Origin: Acetobacteraceae bacterium | GTDB lineage: Bacteria > Pseudomonadota > Alphaproteobacteria > Acetobacterales > Acetobacteraceae | Assembly: GCA_030041375.1 (NCBI GenBank) | Contig: JASHOA010000044.1 | Location: 1-64,000, forward strand | Length of the DNA: 64,000 nt | Reading direction: 5' to 3' | Shown here: piece after piece, positions 7,913 through 16,765 of the stretch | Layout of the letters: each line of letters starts with the position of its first letter | Position numbering within the stretch: the first letter of the stretch is position 1 | The notes under the pieces: generated by a model | What the model was told of the DNA's origin: nothing | The model's input: only the letters and a program-made list of their open reading frames with translations | The model's database searches: none | Program-made: the position numbers and the translations under genes

Positions 7913-8886
7913 CGCCGCATCGCATTGCTGTCGCTCAAGCGCTCCGCGGCGGGTCGTGGCGCGCCTTCGCCCTTCGCTCCCTCCTCGTGCTGAGCCTGCT
8001 CGCGGCGCCGATCGCGGCTGCGGCGGCGACAGCGCAACAGAGCTTTGCCACCGCCGAACAGGCGGTGGCGGCGCTGGTTGCGGCCTTGCGGGCGAACGAT
8101 ACCACGGCGCTTTCCACAATCCTCGGCCCCGGCAGTGCGAAGCTCATTTCCTCCGGTGATGCGGTCGCAGACGTCACGGCCAGGCAGCACTTCCTTGCGT
8201 CGTACGACGAGCAGCACAAGCTGGTATCGGGCGGGACCGACCAGATGCTGCTCGAAGTCGGCAGCGACGACTGGCAACTGCCGATCCCGATTGTCGAGGC
8301 GGCCGGCACGTGGCGCTTCGATTCAGCCGCCGGTGCGCAGGAACTGGTTAATCGGCGGATCGGGCGAAACGAAATTCTTGCCATCCGGACGCTGCTCGCC
8401 GTGGTCGATGCGGAGAAGCAATTTTTCGCGCTGGCCGCACAGCAGGGCCGCGGCGAATTTGCCCAACGGCTGGTCAGCACGCCCGGCAATCGAGACGGGC
8501 TCTACTGGCCGGCAACGGGCAAGGAAGACGAGAGTCCGCTCGGGCCCCTTGTCGAAACCGCGGAAGCCGAAGGCTACCCGGGCCAACTCGTGGCAGGCAA
8601 ACCAACGCCCTATCAGGGATACTACTTCCGGATCCTGAAGGCGCAGGGACCCTCCGCCGTCGGCGGAGCAAAATCCTACGTGGAGAACGGCCACATGACA
8701 GGGGGCTTCGCCGTGATCGCCTGGCCTGCCTCCTTTGGCGCGTCCGGTATCATGACGTTCATCGTCGACCAGGGCGGCACCGTCTTCCAGAAGGATCTCG
8801 GACCTGACACCGCTCAGGCTCAGGCCGCCATCACGACGTTCGATCCCGACCTGACCTGGACGCGCATCGAAGTGGTGAACCGATAA
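7909..8886 (+). CDS. DUF2950 exported protein
   Basis: A 325-aa product with an N-terminal signal sequence (RSLLVLSLLAAPIAAAAATA, residues about 23-42). Family features of DUF2950 follow: FATAEQAVAALVAALRANDT, a GPGSAKLISSGD turn, QELVNRRIGRNEILAIR, GNRDGLYWPA, then PYQGYYFRILKAQGPSAVGG and GGFAVIAWPASFGASGIMTF near the C-terminus. The biochemical function is unknown and the protein is presumably periplasmic. The start overlaps the DUF3300 stop by 4 bases, indicating coupled translation. Last gene of the three-gene envelope operon. Confidence 0.85.
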   Translation: MTPHRIAVAQALRGGSWRAFALRSLLVLSLLAAPIAAAAATAQQSFATAEQAVAALVAALRANDTTALSTILGPGSAKLISSGDAVADVTARQHFLASYDEQHKLVSGGTDQMLLEVGSDDWQLPIPIVEAAGTWRFDSAAGAQELVNRRIGRNEILAIRTLLAVVDAEKQFFALAAQQGRGEFAQRLVSTPGNRDGLYWPATGKEDESPLGPLVETAEAEGYPGQLVAGKPTPYQGYYFRILKAQGPSAVGGAKSYVENGHMTGGFAVIAWPASFGASGIMTFIVDQGGTVFQKDLGPDTAQAQAAITTFDPDLTWTRIEVVNR

Positions 8887-9104
8887 CCACGAAGGGAGCG
8901 CGGACGCACGCGCGGATATTGTCGAAAAACCTTCAAGTCCCGGCGCCTTTCGCCGCTTCACACGGAAGCGTATGATTTCACGGTAACCCCGAGCGATTGC
9001 CGATCGATGCGGGTTCGTGGGTGGTCCCGTCCGACTGGCCGTGCCGGCACCCTCTCGCGCCCACGCACCGGGGGTTGTGGGTGCCGCATTGCAGGCTCGC
9101 GCGC

Positions 9105-10202
9105 ATGAGCGCTGAGACCGCACGCGCGCCTCGGCAGGCTGGCTCCTCCTGCCACCATGAGTTTTTCAGCACCGGGGGATTTCAGCCTGCTGAGCGGTTC
9201 GCCATCTGGCGCGATCTCTACCTCAAGCGGTGCGAGCCGTTCCCGGTCGTGGGCGCCGCCGGCGAAACGTTTACGGCCAGTTCCCGATACCTTGTCGTCC
9301 CGGAGGGAGAATTTACCGATTTGCGAACCACCTCGACGGGCCTCACGCGCCCGCCCAGGCTATGTCGCGCCGATGAGATCGACAACGTTGCGCTCGCCAT
9401 GACGCTCAGCGGCGGTGGCGCTGGCTGGTTCAGCGATCCCGATCTGACCGGCACCTTCTTTAGCGGATACGTACGGGTTCGCGATCAGGCGCGCCCCTAC
9501 GTCGTGCAGTTGACGGCGGCCGAAAACCGTACCCTGCATCTGGAGCTTCCGCGCGCGAGCTTCGATTCACGGACGCTCTCCCGCATTCTGGCCGCGGCGG
9601 GCAGGCGGCTGCCGACGCGGGGCCTTGTTCCGATGCTGGCAGCGCAGATGAAATCGTTTGCCGAGATCGCCGCCGGACTCGATCCGGCCGCACGCGCGGC
9701 CGGGCTGCGCTCGATCCTGGATTTGGCTGCCACCGTGTTGCGGCTCGAATACGGAACGGTACCGGCCGAAAGCGAGGTCTGCGAGGATGGAATGCTGGTC
9801 GCAGCCCAGGCGCTGATCCGCCGGCGATTCGGAGAGACCGATCTCTCGCCCGATGCTATTGCGCACCGGCTTGGCTGCTCGCGCGCCCATCTCTATCGCG
9901 TGTTCGCCCGCCATGGGCTCAGCGTGGCCGGGTACCTGCGGGAAACCCGGCTGCAGCGCTCACATGTCGCCCTTGCCGCCGCGGAACCGCGCGACACTGT
10001 GGGAAACATCGCCTTTCGTTGCGGCTTCGACAATCCGGTCTATTTCGCACATCTCTTTTACCAGCGGTTCGGGATGCGCCCGAGCGAGGTGCTTCGGCGC
10101 GACCGCGATTCGAGCGAGGCTTCCCGCGGCGGCCGACCGCTTGCCGATGATCGATCGCGGGCCGGTCCGCCTGGTGGCCAAGGCAGCCGGCCGGCGATGT
10201 GA
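9105..10202 (+). CDS. AraC-family transcriptional regulator
   Basis: A 365-aa product. I choose the ATG at 9105 (MSAETARAP), because the in-frame extension to 8997 reads as non-coding sequence. Residues about 15-190 form an AraC_binding_2-like cupin sensor domain (FSTGGFQPAERFAIWRDLYL). Residues about 225-330 are the AraC/XylS DNA-binding domain with two HTHs: LSPDAIAHRLGCSRAHLYRV and VGNIAFRCGFDNPVYFAHLF, then QRFGMRPSEVLRRD. The tail is disordered. The ligand and targets are unknown. It stands alone, downstream of the DUF2950 operon and 73 bp before an insertion sequence. Confidence 0.85.
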   Translation: MSAETARAPRQAGSSCHHEFFSTGGFQPAERFAIWRDLYLKRCEPFPVVGAAGETFTASSRYLVVPEGEFTDLRTTSTGLTRPPRLCRADEIDNVALAMTLSGGGAGWFSDPDLTGTFFSGYVRVRDQARPYVVQLTAAENRTLHLELPRASFDSRTLSRILAAAGRRLPTRGLVPMLAAQMKSFAEIAAGLDPAARAAGLRSILDLAATVLRLEYGTVPAESEVCEDGMLVAAQALIRRRFGETDLSPDAIAHRLGCSRAHLYRVFARHGLSVAGYLRETRLQRSHVALAAAEPRDTVGNIAFRCGFDNPVYFAHLFYQRFGMRPSEVLRRDRDSSEASRGGRPLADDRSRAGPPGGQGSRPAM

Positions 10203-10274
10203 GACGGAAACTGCATCCATCCGAGACGCAATCGCTAACGCTCTACGCACGCTTTCGGATAGTGAGCTGTTGGG

Positions 10275-11603
10275 GTGGACGGCCCGACGGCATCGGATGT
10301 GCCATCATTGGGTTGTGAGATGAACCAATGGAAGGGCCGCCCGGATGGAAGTTAAGCGCGTTGCGATCGATACGTCCAAACACGTCTTCACGCTGCACGG
10401 AGTAGACGAGCGGGAGCGACCGGTGCTGAGGCGCGAGCTCAGACGGGCGCAGGTGGCAGGGTTCTTCGCGAAACTGGCGCCGACCGAAGTCGTGTTCGAG
10501 GCGTGCGCGGGCTCGCATTACTGGGGCCGGGTGCTGGGCGGACTGGGCCACCGGGTGCGGCTGATCCCGCCGCAGTACGTGAAGCCGTTCGTCAAGCGAG
10601 CGAAGAACGATCGCAACGACGCCGAGGCGATCAATGAAGCAGCGTCGCGACCGACGATGCGCTCGGTGCCGGTGAAGACGGCTGAGGAGCAGGCGGCGGT
10701 GCTCGTGGTCAAGCACCGCGAGATGCTGGTCCGGCAGCGAACGCAGGCGATCAACGCGCTGCGTGGTCACGCCATGGAATTCGGCGTCGTGGTGGCGAAG
10801 GGCGAGCAGAACGTAGGGATGTTGCTTGCCATGCTTGGTGAGGATGCCACGATCCCTGCGGCCGCGCGGGAGATGGTTGCCGAGATGGGCCGGCACATCG
10901 CCGATCTCGAGGGCAAGGTCGAGGCGTTGGACCGGCAGCTGCTCGAGCAGCACCAGACCAATCCGATCAGCCGGCTGCTGGTGGAGATTCCCGGCGTCGG
11001 GCCGATCACGGCGATTACCATGGCGTTGACGGTCGACCCGGCCAACTTCGAGTCGGGACGACACTTCGCCGCCTGGCTCGGCCTGACGCCGAAGGAGCAC
11101 TCTACGGGAGGCAAGCGGCGGCTTGGCGGGATCAGCAAGGCCGGCAATGAGCGTCTGCGCCAACTGCTGGTGGTCGGCGCCATGGCAGTAGTCCGCTTCG
11201 CCAAGCCGGGCAAGAAGTCTGCCTCGGCCTGGCTTCTGAGATTGCTGGAGCGCAAGCCACGCAAGCTCGTGGCCGTGGCTCTGGCCAACAAGATGGCCCG
11301 GATCGTCTGGGCCATGATGGCGAGCGGGGAAGCGTATCGGCGCCAGCCGGTAGCTTCCTGACCCGCGCGCCGGTGCCGAGGGTTCAAGGGCGTCAGCAGA
11401 AGATGGCGATCGGTCGAGCCGACGAACGATGAAATCCAGTGGGGTCCAGAGGCAGACGCATGCCGCTGAAGTGTTTGGATGTCGTTCGCGGAACCCATCT
11501 GGGCCAGCGGTCATTGGGCCGCGCCAACAGGCCGGACACATGACCGCACTCCAACCGTCGCTAATTTCTGCAGATCAGGCCTTGAACCCAACGGGCCGTC
11601 CAC
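10275..11603 (+). mobile_element. IS110-family (IS1111-group) insertion sequence
   Basis: The element carries one transposase gene and is bounded by a 12-bp inverted repeat, GTGGACGGCCCG at 10275-10286 and its complement at 11592-11603. Subterminal repeats of about this size are a hallmark of the IS1111 group. The true tips may lie several bases outside. The right end falls where the TylF-type methyltransferase coding sequence stops matching its family (about 11606), so insertion or a later rearrangement cut that gene. The missing part of the methyltransferase is not found on the left side of the element, which points to a deletion or rearrangement after insertion. Confidence 0.75.
10345..11361 (+). 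CDS. IS110-family transposase
   Basis: A 338-aa DEDD transposase of the IS110 family. The N-terminal RuvC-like domain is complete: VAIDTSKHVFTLHGVD carries the first Asp, VVFEACAGSHYWGR the Glu, and KNDRNDAEAINEAA the Asp pair. The C-terminal Transposase_20 domain shows LLVEIPGVGPITAITMALTV, ESGRHFAAWLGLTPKEHSTG, GGKRRLGGISKAGNERLRQL and the expected helical end. There is no frameshift, so it looks functional. Members of this family use an element-encoded RNA from the non-coding end; the flanks here (10203-10344 and 11362-11603) would be the place to look. Confidence 0.92.
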   Translation: MEVKRVAIDTSKHVFTLHGVDERERPVLRRELRRAQVAGFFAKLAPTEVVFEACAGSHYWGRVLGGLGHRVRLIPPQYVKPFVKRAKNDRNDAEAINEAASRPTMRSVPVKTAEEQAAVLVVKHREMLVRQRTQAINALRGHAMEFGVVVAKGEQNVGMLLAMLGEDATIPAAAREMVAEMGRHIADLEGKVEALDRQLLEQHQTNPISRLLVEIPGVGPITAITMALTVDPANFESGRHFAAWLGLTPKEHSTGGKRRLGGISKAGNERLRQLLVVGAMAVVRFAKPGKKSASAWLLRLLERKPRKLVAVALANKMARIVWAMMASGEAYRRQPVAS

Positions 11604-12235
11604 ACATGGGCCTGATCGAGGTCGGCGGGAATGGAAGCCGGGAAGTAGCCCTGGATGAATCTGACATTCTGCTCGCCGACGAACTCGCGGACGGCGGCAA
11701 GAGAAATGTCCGTAAATTCCGGCTGTCGGCACCCATCGGCAGCGACGAGATCGCGCCGATCAAAACCCTCGAAGGTGTCGAACAGGTAGAGGTGCCGCCC
11801 GGCCGCACGTGCATAGTGGGCGAGCACGGCCGCCGAATTTCCACGATAAACCCCAAGCTCAGCGAAATCGCCTGCGATTTCTTGTTCGAGTGCCTGCCGG
11901 ATATTGAGCACAAGGCTATAGAGGCGCGGCAGGTCGGTCGCATTGGACGCCTCGTTCCGGTGTACCCAGGCGGTGCTCAATGCGCCGAGTTCGGGATATC
12001 TCTTGTGATTGCGGTCAGAGTCGGGGCGGAGCGCGATGTAGAACGGCAAATCCGAGTGGACTGCGGCCGGCGCCGCCCATGGGTGCCGAGCCAGGACCGC
12101 ATCCGCTCCCGGCTGACGTCCAACTTTGAATGTGCGGTTGAGATTGATCCTGATCGCAGCGATCTGCTCGCGTGGCGATTTCGCGAGAAACCGCAATAGT
12201 TTTCCGCTGGGCAGCGGGCTTCTCAGTGCGGCCAT
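11561..12235 (-). pseudogene. TylF/MycF-type methyltransferase, 3' end lost at IS end
   Basis: The minus-strand frame from ATG 12235 encodes a class I SAM-dependent methyltransferase of the TylF family: IAGDFAELGVYRGNSAAVLA (SAM motif I), RHLYLFDTFEGFDRRDL, and NVRFIQGYFPASIPADLDQA. In intact relatives the last block is followed by the metal-binding hxDxDxY strand and about 60-80 more residues. Here the match ends at about 11606 and the frame runs 15 codons into the IS1111-type end before a stop. The protein is therefore truncated at 224 codons and very likely inactive. Its neighbour is an FkbM methyltransferase, suggesting a former surface-glycan or secondary-metabolite cluster. Confidence 0.75.
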
Positions 12236-12669
12236 TGGTCACCATCCTCAGTTTCGAAGTGTCGGCCAGCCTTGAGTTTTCGGGAGCGGTTGCTCCCGGG
12301 AGTGCAGATTTCATGTCAGCGAAGATAGGGGTGTTCCTGCGACGAGGCGATGGCGCAATTGGCGCCGCTCGCTGGCGGCAGCTCCGCGAGGAAATCTGCA
12401 CGCGCAACGCCGGGTCGTCCGCGGCAGAAGCCACCCGGCCATGGCTCGCGCCTGCCGGATGGCGGCAGGGTGCGGGAAGGATGCCTTCGAGCCATTACGT
12501 TTGGACATTCTGGCCATCGCGCGCGCTCAGGGCGGTGGGGCGATCACGGGGGAACGCCAGGACGACGAGGCCGTTTCGGCGCGGCGGAAGGCGCGCCAGG
12601 CGCCATGGGGATCGGGCTCGAGATTGACACAAGGCCGCGAGGGCGCCTCCGGTCCAGCCGGCGGCTGGC
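12236..12669. other. intergenic, holds direct repeat copy 1
   Basis: Between the two methyltransferase genes. Apart from the imperfect direct repeat at 12531-12605, I see no gene or RNA. Weak protein-like similarity in the repeat (a WRAFRRAETA reading on the minus strand) suggests an eroded gene end. Confidence 0.4.
12531..12605. repeat. imperfect direct repeat flanking fkbM-type gene, copy 1
   Basis: Shares with 13880-13955 the blocks GGGGCGATC-CGGGGGAA, GCCAGG and GTTTCGGCGCGGCGGAAGGC followed by GC-CCAGG, in the same orientation and spacing. The two copies bracket the FkbM methyltransferase gene. On the minus strand both read out a similar peptide end (WxAFRRAET), so they may be the remains of a duplicated gene 3' end. 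Confidence 0.65.
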
Positions 12670-13578
12670 TCAGCGCCGGGCGATGACGTCCAGGTAGTCC
12701 TCATCGGAATCCAGCGCCGAGCGCAGCTTGTCCCGCAGCAACATAACCGCCTCGCTCGGCGTTCTATATCGCGGCATTTCAGCCTTCCCCCCGCGCGTAA
12801 CCGCAACGGACGAAAAACCGGATATCAGCGCGATCGATGCCTCCGGATCGCCACCGAGCTGCCGCATAAGGTACGGGCAGAATTCCATCGCTACCAGCTT
12901 GGCTTCAGCGAGCACCTGCTGCCCTCCGGCGATGATGAACGGCTCTGCGCCCTGGGTGTCGATCTTCACCGCAAGCGGCCCTGCCACGCGGTCGAAAAAG
13001 TCGTCCAGAGGAGCCGCGGGCACCTCCACAGTCCGGCGATCCGACGCACCACGAATCGTCAACCGATGGTCGCCGATATTCCCCTCCGCAATCGCCAGAG
13101 GCAGCGTCGCGCGCGAATGGAACAGCGCTAGCGGGTGGAGTTCGGGGGCGGATCCCGGTGCGTTGCGGGCCACGTTGCGCTGCAGGAAACCGAAGTTGGT
13201 GGGCTCCGGCTCGAAAGCGAGGCAGCGAACGCGGGGATCGCGCGCAAACGGTACCGTCATCAGACCGATATTGGCTCCGATGTCCAAATACGTTCCGCCC
13301 GCAGGTGCAAAAAAGTCCTTCAGCGCCGCGGTCACGTTCGGCGCGAAGGTGCCCGTCTGCGCGTATTCCGCGATCACCACGTTGTCGGCGGCAGAGCTCG
13401 AGATAATTCCGCGGTCACCGGTCGCAGAGACCTCCGAAATTTTTAGTCTCGGCAAGAGATGCGCGTACATCTCGGACATCCGCATGCTGTCCAGGCATCC
13501 GGCCAGCATAGCGTAGCGCGCACCCCAAGGAGCTCGCGATGCTGCAAACCGGATAAACGCCTTCATAGCTTGCTTCAC
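12670..13578 (-). CDS. FkbM family methyltransferase
   Basis: A 302-aa product using a GTG at 13578, which is preceded at proper spacing by GGGAGG. The frame is open upstream to 13635 but has no better start. It contains the SAM-binding motif GGTYLDIGANIGLMTVPFAR (residues about 94-113), RCLAFEPEPTNFGFLQRNV (motif II acid), and VKIDTQGAEPFIIAGGQQVL, the signature of the FkbM (Methyltransf_21) family. FkbM enzymes O-methylate sugars or polyketides; the substrate is not readable here. It is flanked on both sides by an imperfect direct repeat. Confidence 0.85.
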   Translation of the reverse strand: MKQAMKAFIRFAASRAPWGARYAMLAGCLDSMRMSEMYAHLLPRLKISEVSATGDRGIISSSAADNVVIAEYAQTGTFAPNVTAALKDFFAPAGGTYLDIGANIGLMTVPFARDPRVRCLAFEPEPTNFGFLQRNVARNAPGSAPELHPLALFHSRATLPLAIAEGNIGDHRLTIRGASDRRTVEVPAAPLDDFFDRVAGPLAVKIDTQGAEPFIIAGGQQVLAEAKLVAMEFCPYLMRQLGGDPEASIALISGFSSVAVTRGGKAEMPRYRTPSEAVMLLRDKLRSALDSDEDYLDVIARR

Positions 13579-13879
13579 GCTTAGCCTCCCCTTGACGTCC
13601 CGAGCGAGCAACGGCTTTGGTGCTTGAAACCGCATTATTGCGCCGAGGGATTGTCACTCCAACGGCAAACCGCGGCGCCCGGGCGCATCGTACAACGCTC
13701 CCGAACGCACCGCAGGCAGTTGGCGCGTACGCCCGCGGCCGCCGAGCGCGGTTGGTCTGCTTAAGTGCGCCCTCCGTTGGGCCAAGCGGGGGAGCTGCCG
13801 GGCGATGGATCGCGTCATCGTGAAGCCGGCAGGAGGGAGAAAGTGTGCACTCGGCCCTCCACGTGATCGGACCCTCAAG

Positions 13880-13955
13880 GCGTCGGCGGGGCGATCGCGG
13901 GGGAAAGCCAGGCGGATCAGGGGGTTTCGGCGCGGCGGAAGGCGCACCAGGAGGC
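13880..13955. repeat. imperfect direct repeat flanking fkbM-type gene, copy 2
   Basis: Second copy of the repeat at 12531-12605, lying about 300 bp upstream of the FkbM gene start. It runs from GGCGTCGGCGGGGCGATC to GGCGCACCAGGAGG. Copies diverge most in the middle, so it is an old duplication or a common element rather than a recent target-site duplication. Confidence 0.65.
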
Positions 13956-14027
13956 GCGGAGCTCGGCCTCGACCTCGGCGCCGCCAAAAGCCTTGTTGAA
14001 ACGGAGGCCGGAACGCCGCTTTATCCG

Positions 14028-14066
14028 AGCCCGCGATTGACGCCCTCCGACGATGCCGGACGGGCT
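14028..14066 (-). repeat. partial A unit of the composite repeat
   Basis: AGCCCGCGATTGACGCCCTC followed by CGACGATGCCGGACGGGCT matches the reverse orientation of unit A with about 11 bases missing at the right arm. It is preceded by the usual linker (GCTTTATCCG). No B hairpin accompanies it. It lies just beyond the stop of the RMD1-like gene at 14084. Confidence 0.8.
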
Positions 14067-14083
14067 CGGTACGGGCCGGGCGT

Positions 14084-15307
14084 TCAATGGTGCGTGAGCG
14101 CGATGACGATCTCGATGGCGATCAGCACAACGATGATCGCCTCCATCAGCGCGCCGCGGGCCGCGGAGGACTCCTGGTAGAGCGCGGCGTAGGTATCGCG
14201 GATGATGGCGAGCTTGCGATCGACGGCGGCGCCGAAGGCGGGCACGCGAAAAAGCTCGAGCGCCGCGGCATAGACGCGTGCGAGATAGACATCCTCGGTG
14301 ACCTGAAGCGCGTTGTCCACCCGCTCGGTCAGTTCCGTCACCTCGGCCACGAGCGCCGAGAGCCGGCGCGCAAGATTGGCGAAGCGGCGCGAGGCGAGGA
14401 GCGGCGCTGCGCGCTGCGCGCGCTCGATGAGGTCGTACATGCGGGGAAGTTCGGCATCCAGGAGCTCGTCGTAATAGCGCATCTCCAATAGCTGCGCGTT
14501 GGCGACTTCCAGCACGTCGGCAACGTCCGAGTCCTGGCGCGGCTCGTAGATGAAGGCCCGGTCCCATGTCAGCACCACGAGATCGTCGGTGTAATAGGAG
14601 AAACTCTGGCGCAGCAGGTCGCCCCGCGCGGAGTCCGCGAGCGGGCGCATTTCGCCGGAGAGCAGCGGGACGAGATCGAGGCGCGCCTGAAGGGCCTCGG
14701 CGGTGAGCGGCTCGTCGAAGGCGTGCACGACCCCGATCAGGTAATCCTCCTCGATGGCCGAGGTGACGGGACGGATCAGAGCGGTTGCGAAGGTGGTGCG
14801 GATCTCGTTGAGCAGCCTGGCCCACAAACCGTTGCCGCCTTCCTCGTCGCGCAGGCGACGGTCCGCCTCGTTCATCAACCCGCTGTAGGCCGACCATGCC
14901 AGCCGGCCGGCCGGCAGGCGCACGGCGAACGTCACGACACCGAAATCATAGAGCCGCGCCGTGACCGTGGCGGTCACCGCTCCGGCGCCGAGCGAGAGCG
15001 AGACCGGAGCGAGGGCGATTTCGACAGGAGCGACACCAAAGGTGACAGCCTTTGCCGGCGTGGTGGTCAGGCGCGCGCGCAGGCTGGAGGCACGGGAGCG
15101 CTCGGTCCAGAGTGCCTCGGCAGCCGACAGATCGATCGCGTAAGCGATGTCGAACAGGCGGTAGGCGACGATGCCGCCCGAGACCACCTGCGGTTCGCCG
15201 GAAGCCATGCGGCGCAGCTCCTTGGATCGGGGTGCGTTCGCTTCCGCTTGCGCATTCCGCTCCAGCTCTTTGTTCTCCCGCGTGATTGGCGCCTCCGGTC
15301 GTTTCAC
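14084..15307 (-). CDS. RMD1/DUF155-like protein with C-terminal membrane anchor
   Basis: A 407-aa product starting with GTG at 15307. The middle and C-terminal parts resemble the RMD1/sif2 (DUF155) family: VADVLEVANAQLLEMRYYDE, LLDAELPRMYDLI, VTELTERVDNALQVTEDVYL and AIIRDTYAALYQESSAARGA, followed by a single C-terminal transmembrane segment (AIIVVLIAIEIVIAL). In eukaryotes this family is mitochondrial inner membrane; bacterial members are uncharacterised. It lies 24 bp downstream of homospermidine synthase and probably shares its transcript, so a membrane role linked to polyamine metabolism is possible (inference). Confidence 0.65.
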   Translation of the reverse strand: MKRPEAPITRENKELERNAQAEANAPRSKELRRMASGEPQVVSGGIVAYRLFDIAYAIDLSAAEALWTERSRASSLRARLTTTPAKAVTFGVAPVEIALAPVSLSLGAGAVTATVTARLYDFGVVTFAVRLPAGRLAWSAYSGLMNEADRRLRDEEGGNGLWARLLNEIRTTFATALIRPVTSAIEEDYLIGVVHAFDEPLTAEALQARLDLVPLLSGEMRPLADSARGDLLRQSFSYYTDDLVVLTWDRAFIYEPRQDSDVADVLEVANAQLLEMRYYDELLDAELPRMYDLIERAQRAAPLLASRRFANLARRLSALVAEVTELTERVDNALQVTEDVYLARVYAAALELFRVPAFGAAVDRKLAIIRDTYAALYQESSAARGALMEAIIVVLIAIEIVIALTHH

Positions 15308-15331
15308 CTTCGGCGATCACGCTCCAGCTTC

Positions 15332-16738
15332 TCAGTTCACCCGGAAGTTCCCGAACTGCCAAGGGCAGGTGGTGTCGATCGCCTCCGGAAAGAGCGCGCC
15401 GCGGCCGGCAAGGGGCGTCCAGTCACTGTATACGCCGGCCATTTCGCCGAGATAGGGACCTGCGACCTCCAGCACGCGCGCATGATCGATGTGATCGGCT
15501 TCGACGATTCCGGCCCGCGGATTCTCGATCGTCCAGACCATCCCGCCCAGCACCGCCGCCGTGACCTGGAGGCTGGTCGCGTTGTTGTGCGGAACGAGCT
15601 GCCGTGCCTCCCCGATCGTCAGGCGCGAGCCGTACCAGTAAGCGGTGCGTTCGTGACCCATCAGCAGCACGCCGAGCTCATCCATCCCGCGGGCGATTTC
15701 CTGCATCATCAGCCGGCGCGTGGTTTGCAGGTTCCAGTTCTTGCCGGCCAGTTCGTAGAGCGAGAGCACGGCGTCGTCACAGGGATGGTAGGCATAATGC
15801 ACGGTTGGCCGATAGCGCACGCCGGCGCCGTTGCGCATCGTGTAGTAGTCGGCGATGGAGATCGATTCATTATGCGTGACGAGGAAGCCGTGGAACGGTC
15901 CCTCGAGCGGAGTCCAGGTCCTGACGCGGGTGGCGGCGCCGGGACGCAGGAGGTAGATCGCCGCATCGCAACCGAAGCTGTGGTGCCGCGCGTCGGAGGG
16001 AAGCGTCCGCTCGTGCGTGCCCCAGCCGAGTTCGGCCGGCTGCGAGCCTTCGCCGGCGAAACCCTCGATCGACCAGGTATTGACGAACTCGCCCGGCGTC
16101 TTGGCGAGGTCGGCGGATTGCGTGTCCCGCTCGGCGATGTGGATCACTTTGATGCCGAGTTGCTCGGCAAGCTGAGCCCAGCCCTCGCGCGTGCGCGGGC
16201 TCTCCCTCTCGCGGCCGGTGTCGCGGGCGATGTTCAGCAGCGCGGCTTTGACAAAGTGCGATACGAGGCCGGGATTGGCGCCGTGAGTGAGGAGCGCGGT
16301 GGGCGCGCCGGGCACGGAGGTGGCGAGTGCGAGCGCGCTTTCGCGGAGCGCATAATTGGAGCGCTCCGAAGGCGTCAGAGACGGATCGGTGTAGCCGCCG
16401 GCCCAGGGCTCGATGCAAGTGTCGAGATAGAGCGCGCCGAGTTCGCGGCAGAGCGCGATCAGCGCGACCGAGGAGACATCGACCGAAAGGTTGAGCAGGA
16501 AATCGCCCGGGCCGAGCAGCGGCGTGAGCAGCGTGCGATAGTTCGCGCGCGTGAGCGGGCTCACGGTGATATCGATGCCGTACTCTGCCGCGACTTCATG
16601 GCCGCGCTCATCGGCGGTCACGATGTGAATGTGCGCGCGCGGCATGTCGATATGGCGCAGGATCAGCGGCAGGACGCCCTGTCCGATGCTGCCGCAACCG
16701 AGCATCACGAGGCGGCCGTTGAACGAGGCGTGTTTCAT
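15332..16738 (-). CDS. hss: homospermidine synthase
   Basis: A 468-aa NAD-dependent enzyme (EC 2.5.1.44), which joins two putrescines, or putrescine and spermidine, to sym-homospermidine. The N-terminal Rossmann motif is LVMLGCGSIGQGVLPLIL (residues about 10-27). Other family segments are SVDVSSVALIALCRELGALY, DTCIEPWAGGY, TLPSDARHHSFGCDAAIYLL, FHGFLVTHNESISIADYYT, VHYAYHPCDDAVLSLYEL and LVPHNNATSLQVTAAVLGG. The length fits the bacterial family. It lies 27 bp downstream of the ornithine decarboxylase that supplies its substrate, so this is a putrescine-to-homospermidine operon. The cytosol is the expected location. Confidence 0.95.
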   Translation of the reverse strand: MKHASFNGRLVMLGCGSIGQGVLPLILRHIDMPRAHIHIVTADERGHEVAAEYGIDITVSPLTRANYRTLLTPLLGPGDFLLNLSVDVSSVALIALCRELGALYLDTCIEPWAGGYTDPSLTPSERSNYALRESALALATSVPGAPTALLTHGANPGLVSHFVKAALLNIARDTGRERESPRTREGWAQLAEQLGIKVIHIAERDTQSADLAKTPGEFVNTWSIEGFAGEGSQPAELGWGTHERTLPSDARHHSFGCDAAIYLLRPGAATRVRTWTPLEGPFHGFLVTHNESISIADYYTMRNGAGVRYRPTVHYAYHPCDDAVLSLYELAGKNWNLQTTRRLMMQEIARGMDELGVLLMGHERTAYWYGSRLTIGEARQLVPHNNATSLQVTAAVLGGMVWTIENPRAGIVEADHIDHARVLEVAGPYLGEMAGVYSDWTPLAGRGALFPEAIDTTCPWQFGNFRVN

Positions 16739-16765
16739 CGCGCAGTTTTCCTCCAGTCGGGCGGG

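Noticed and set aside
8997-9104. N-terminal extension of the AraC regulator
   Set aside because: The translation is low-quality (Trp/Pro/His-rich) and lies before a good ATG at 9105 that matches the family start.
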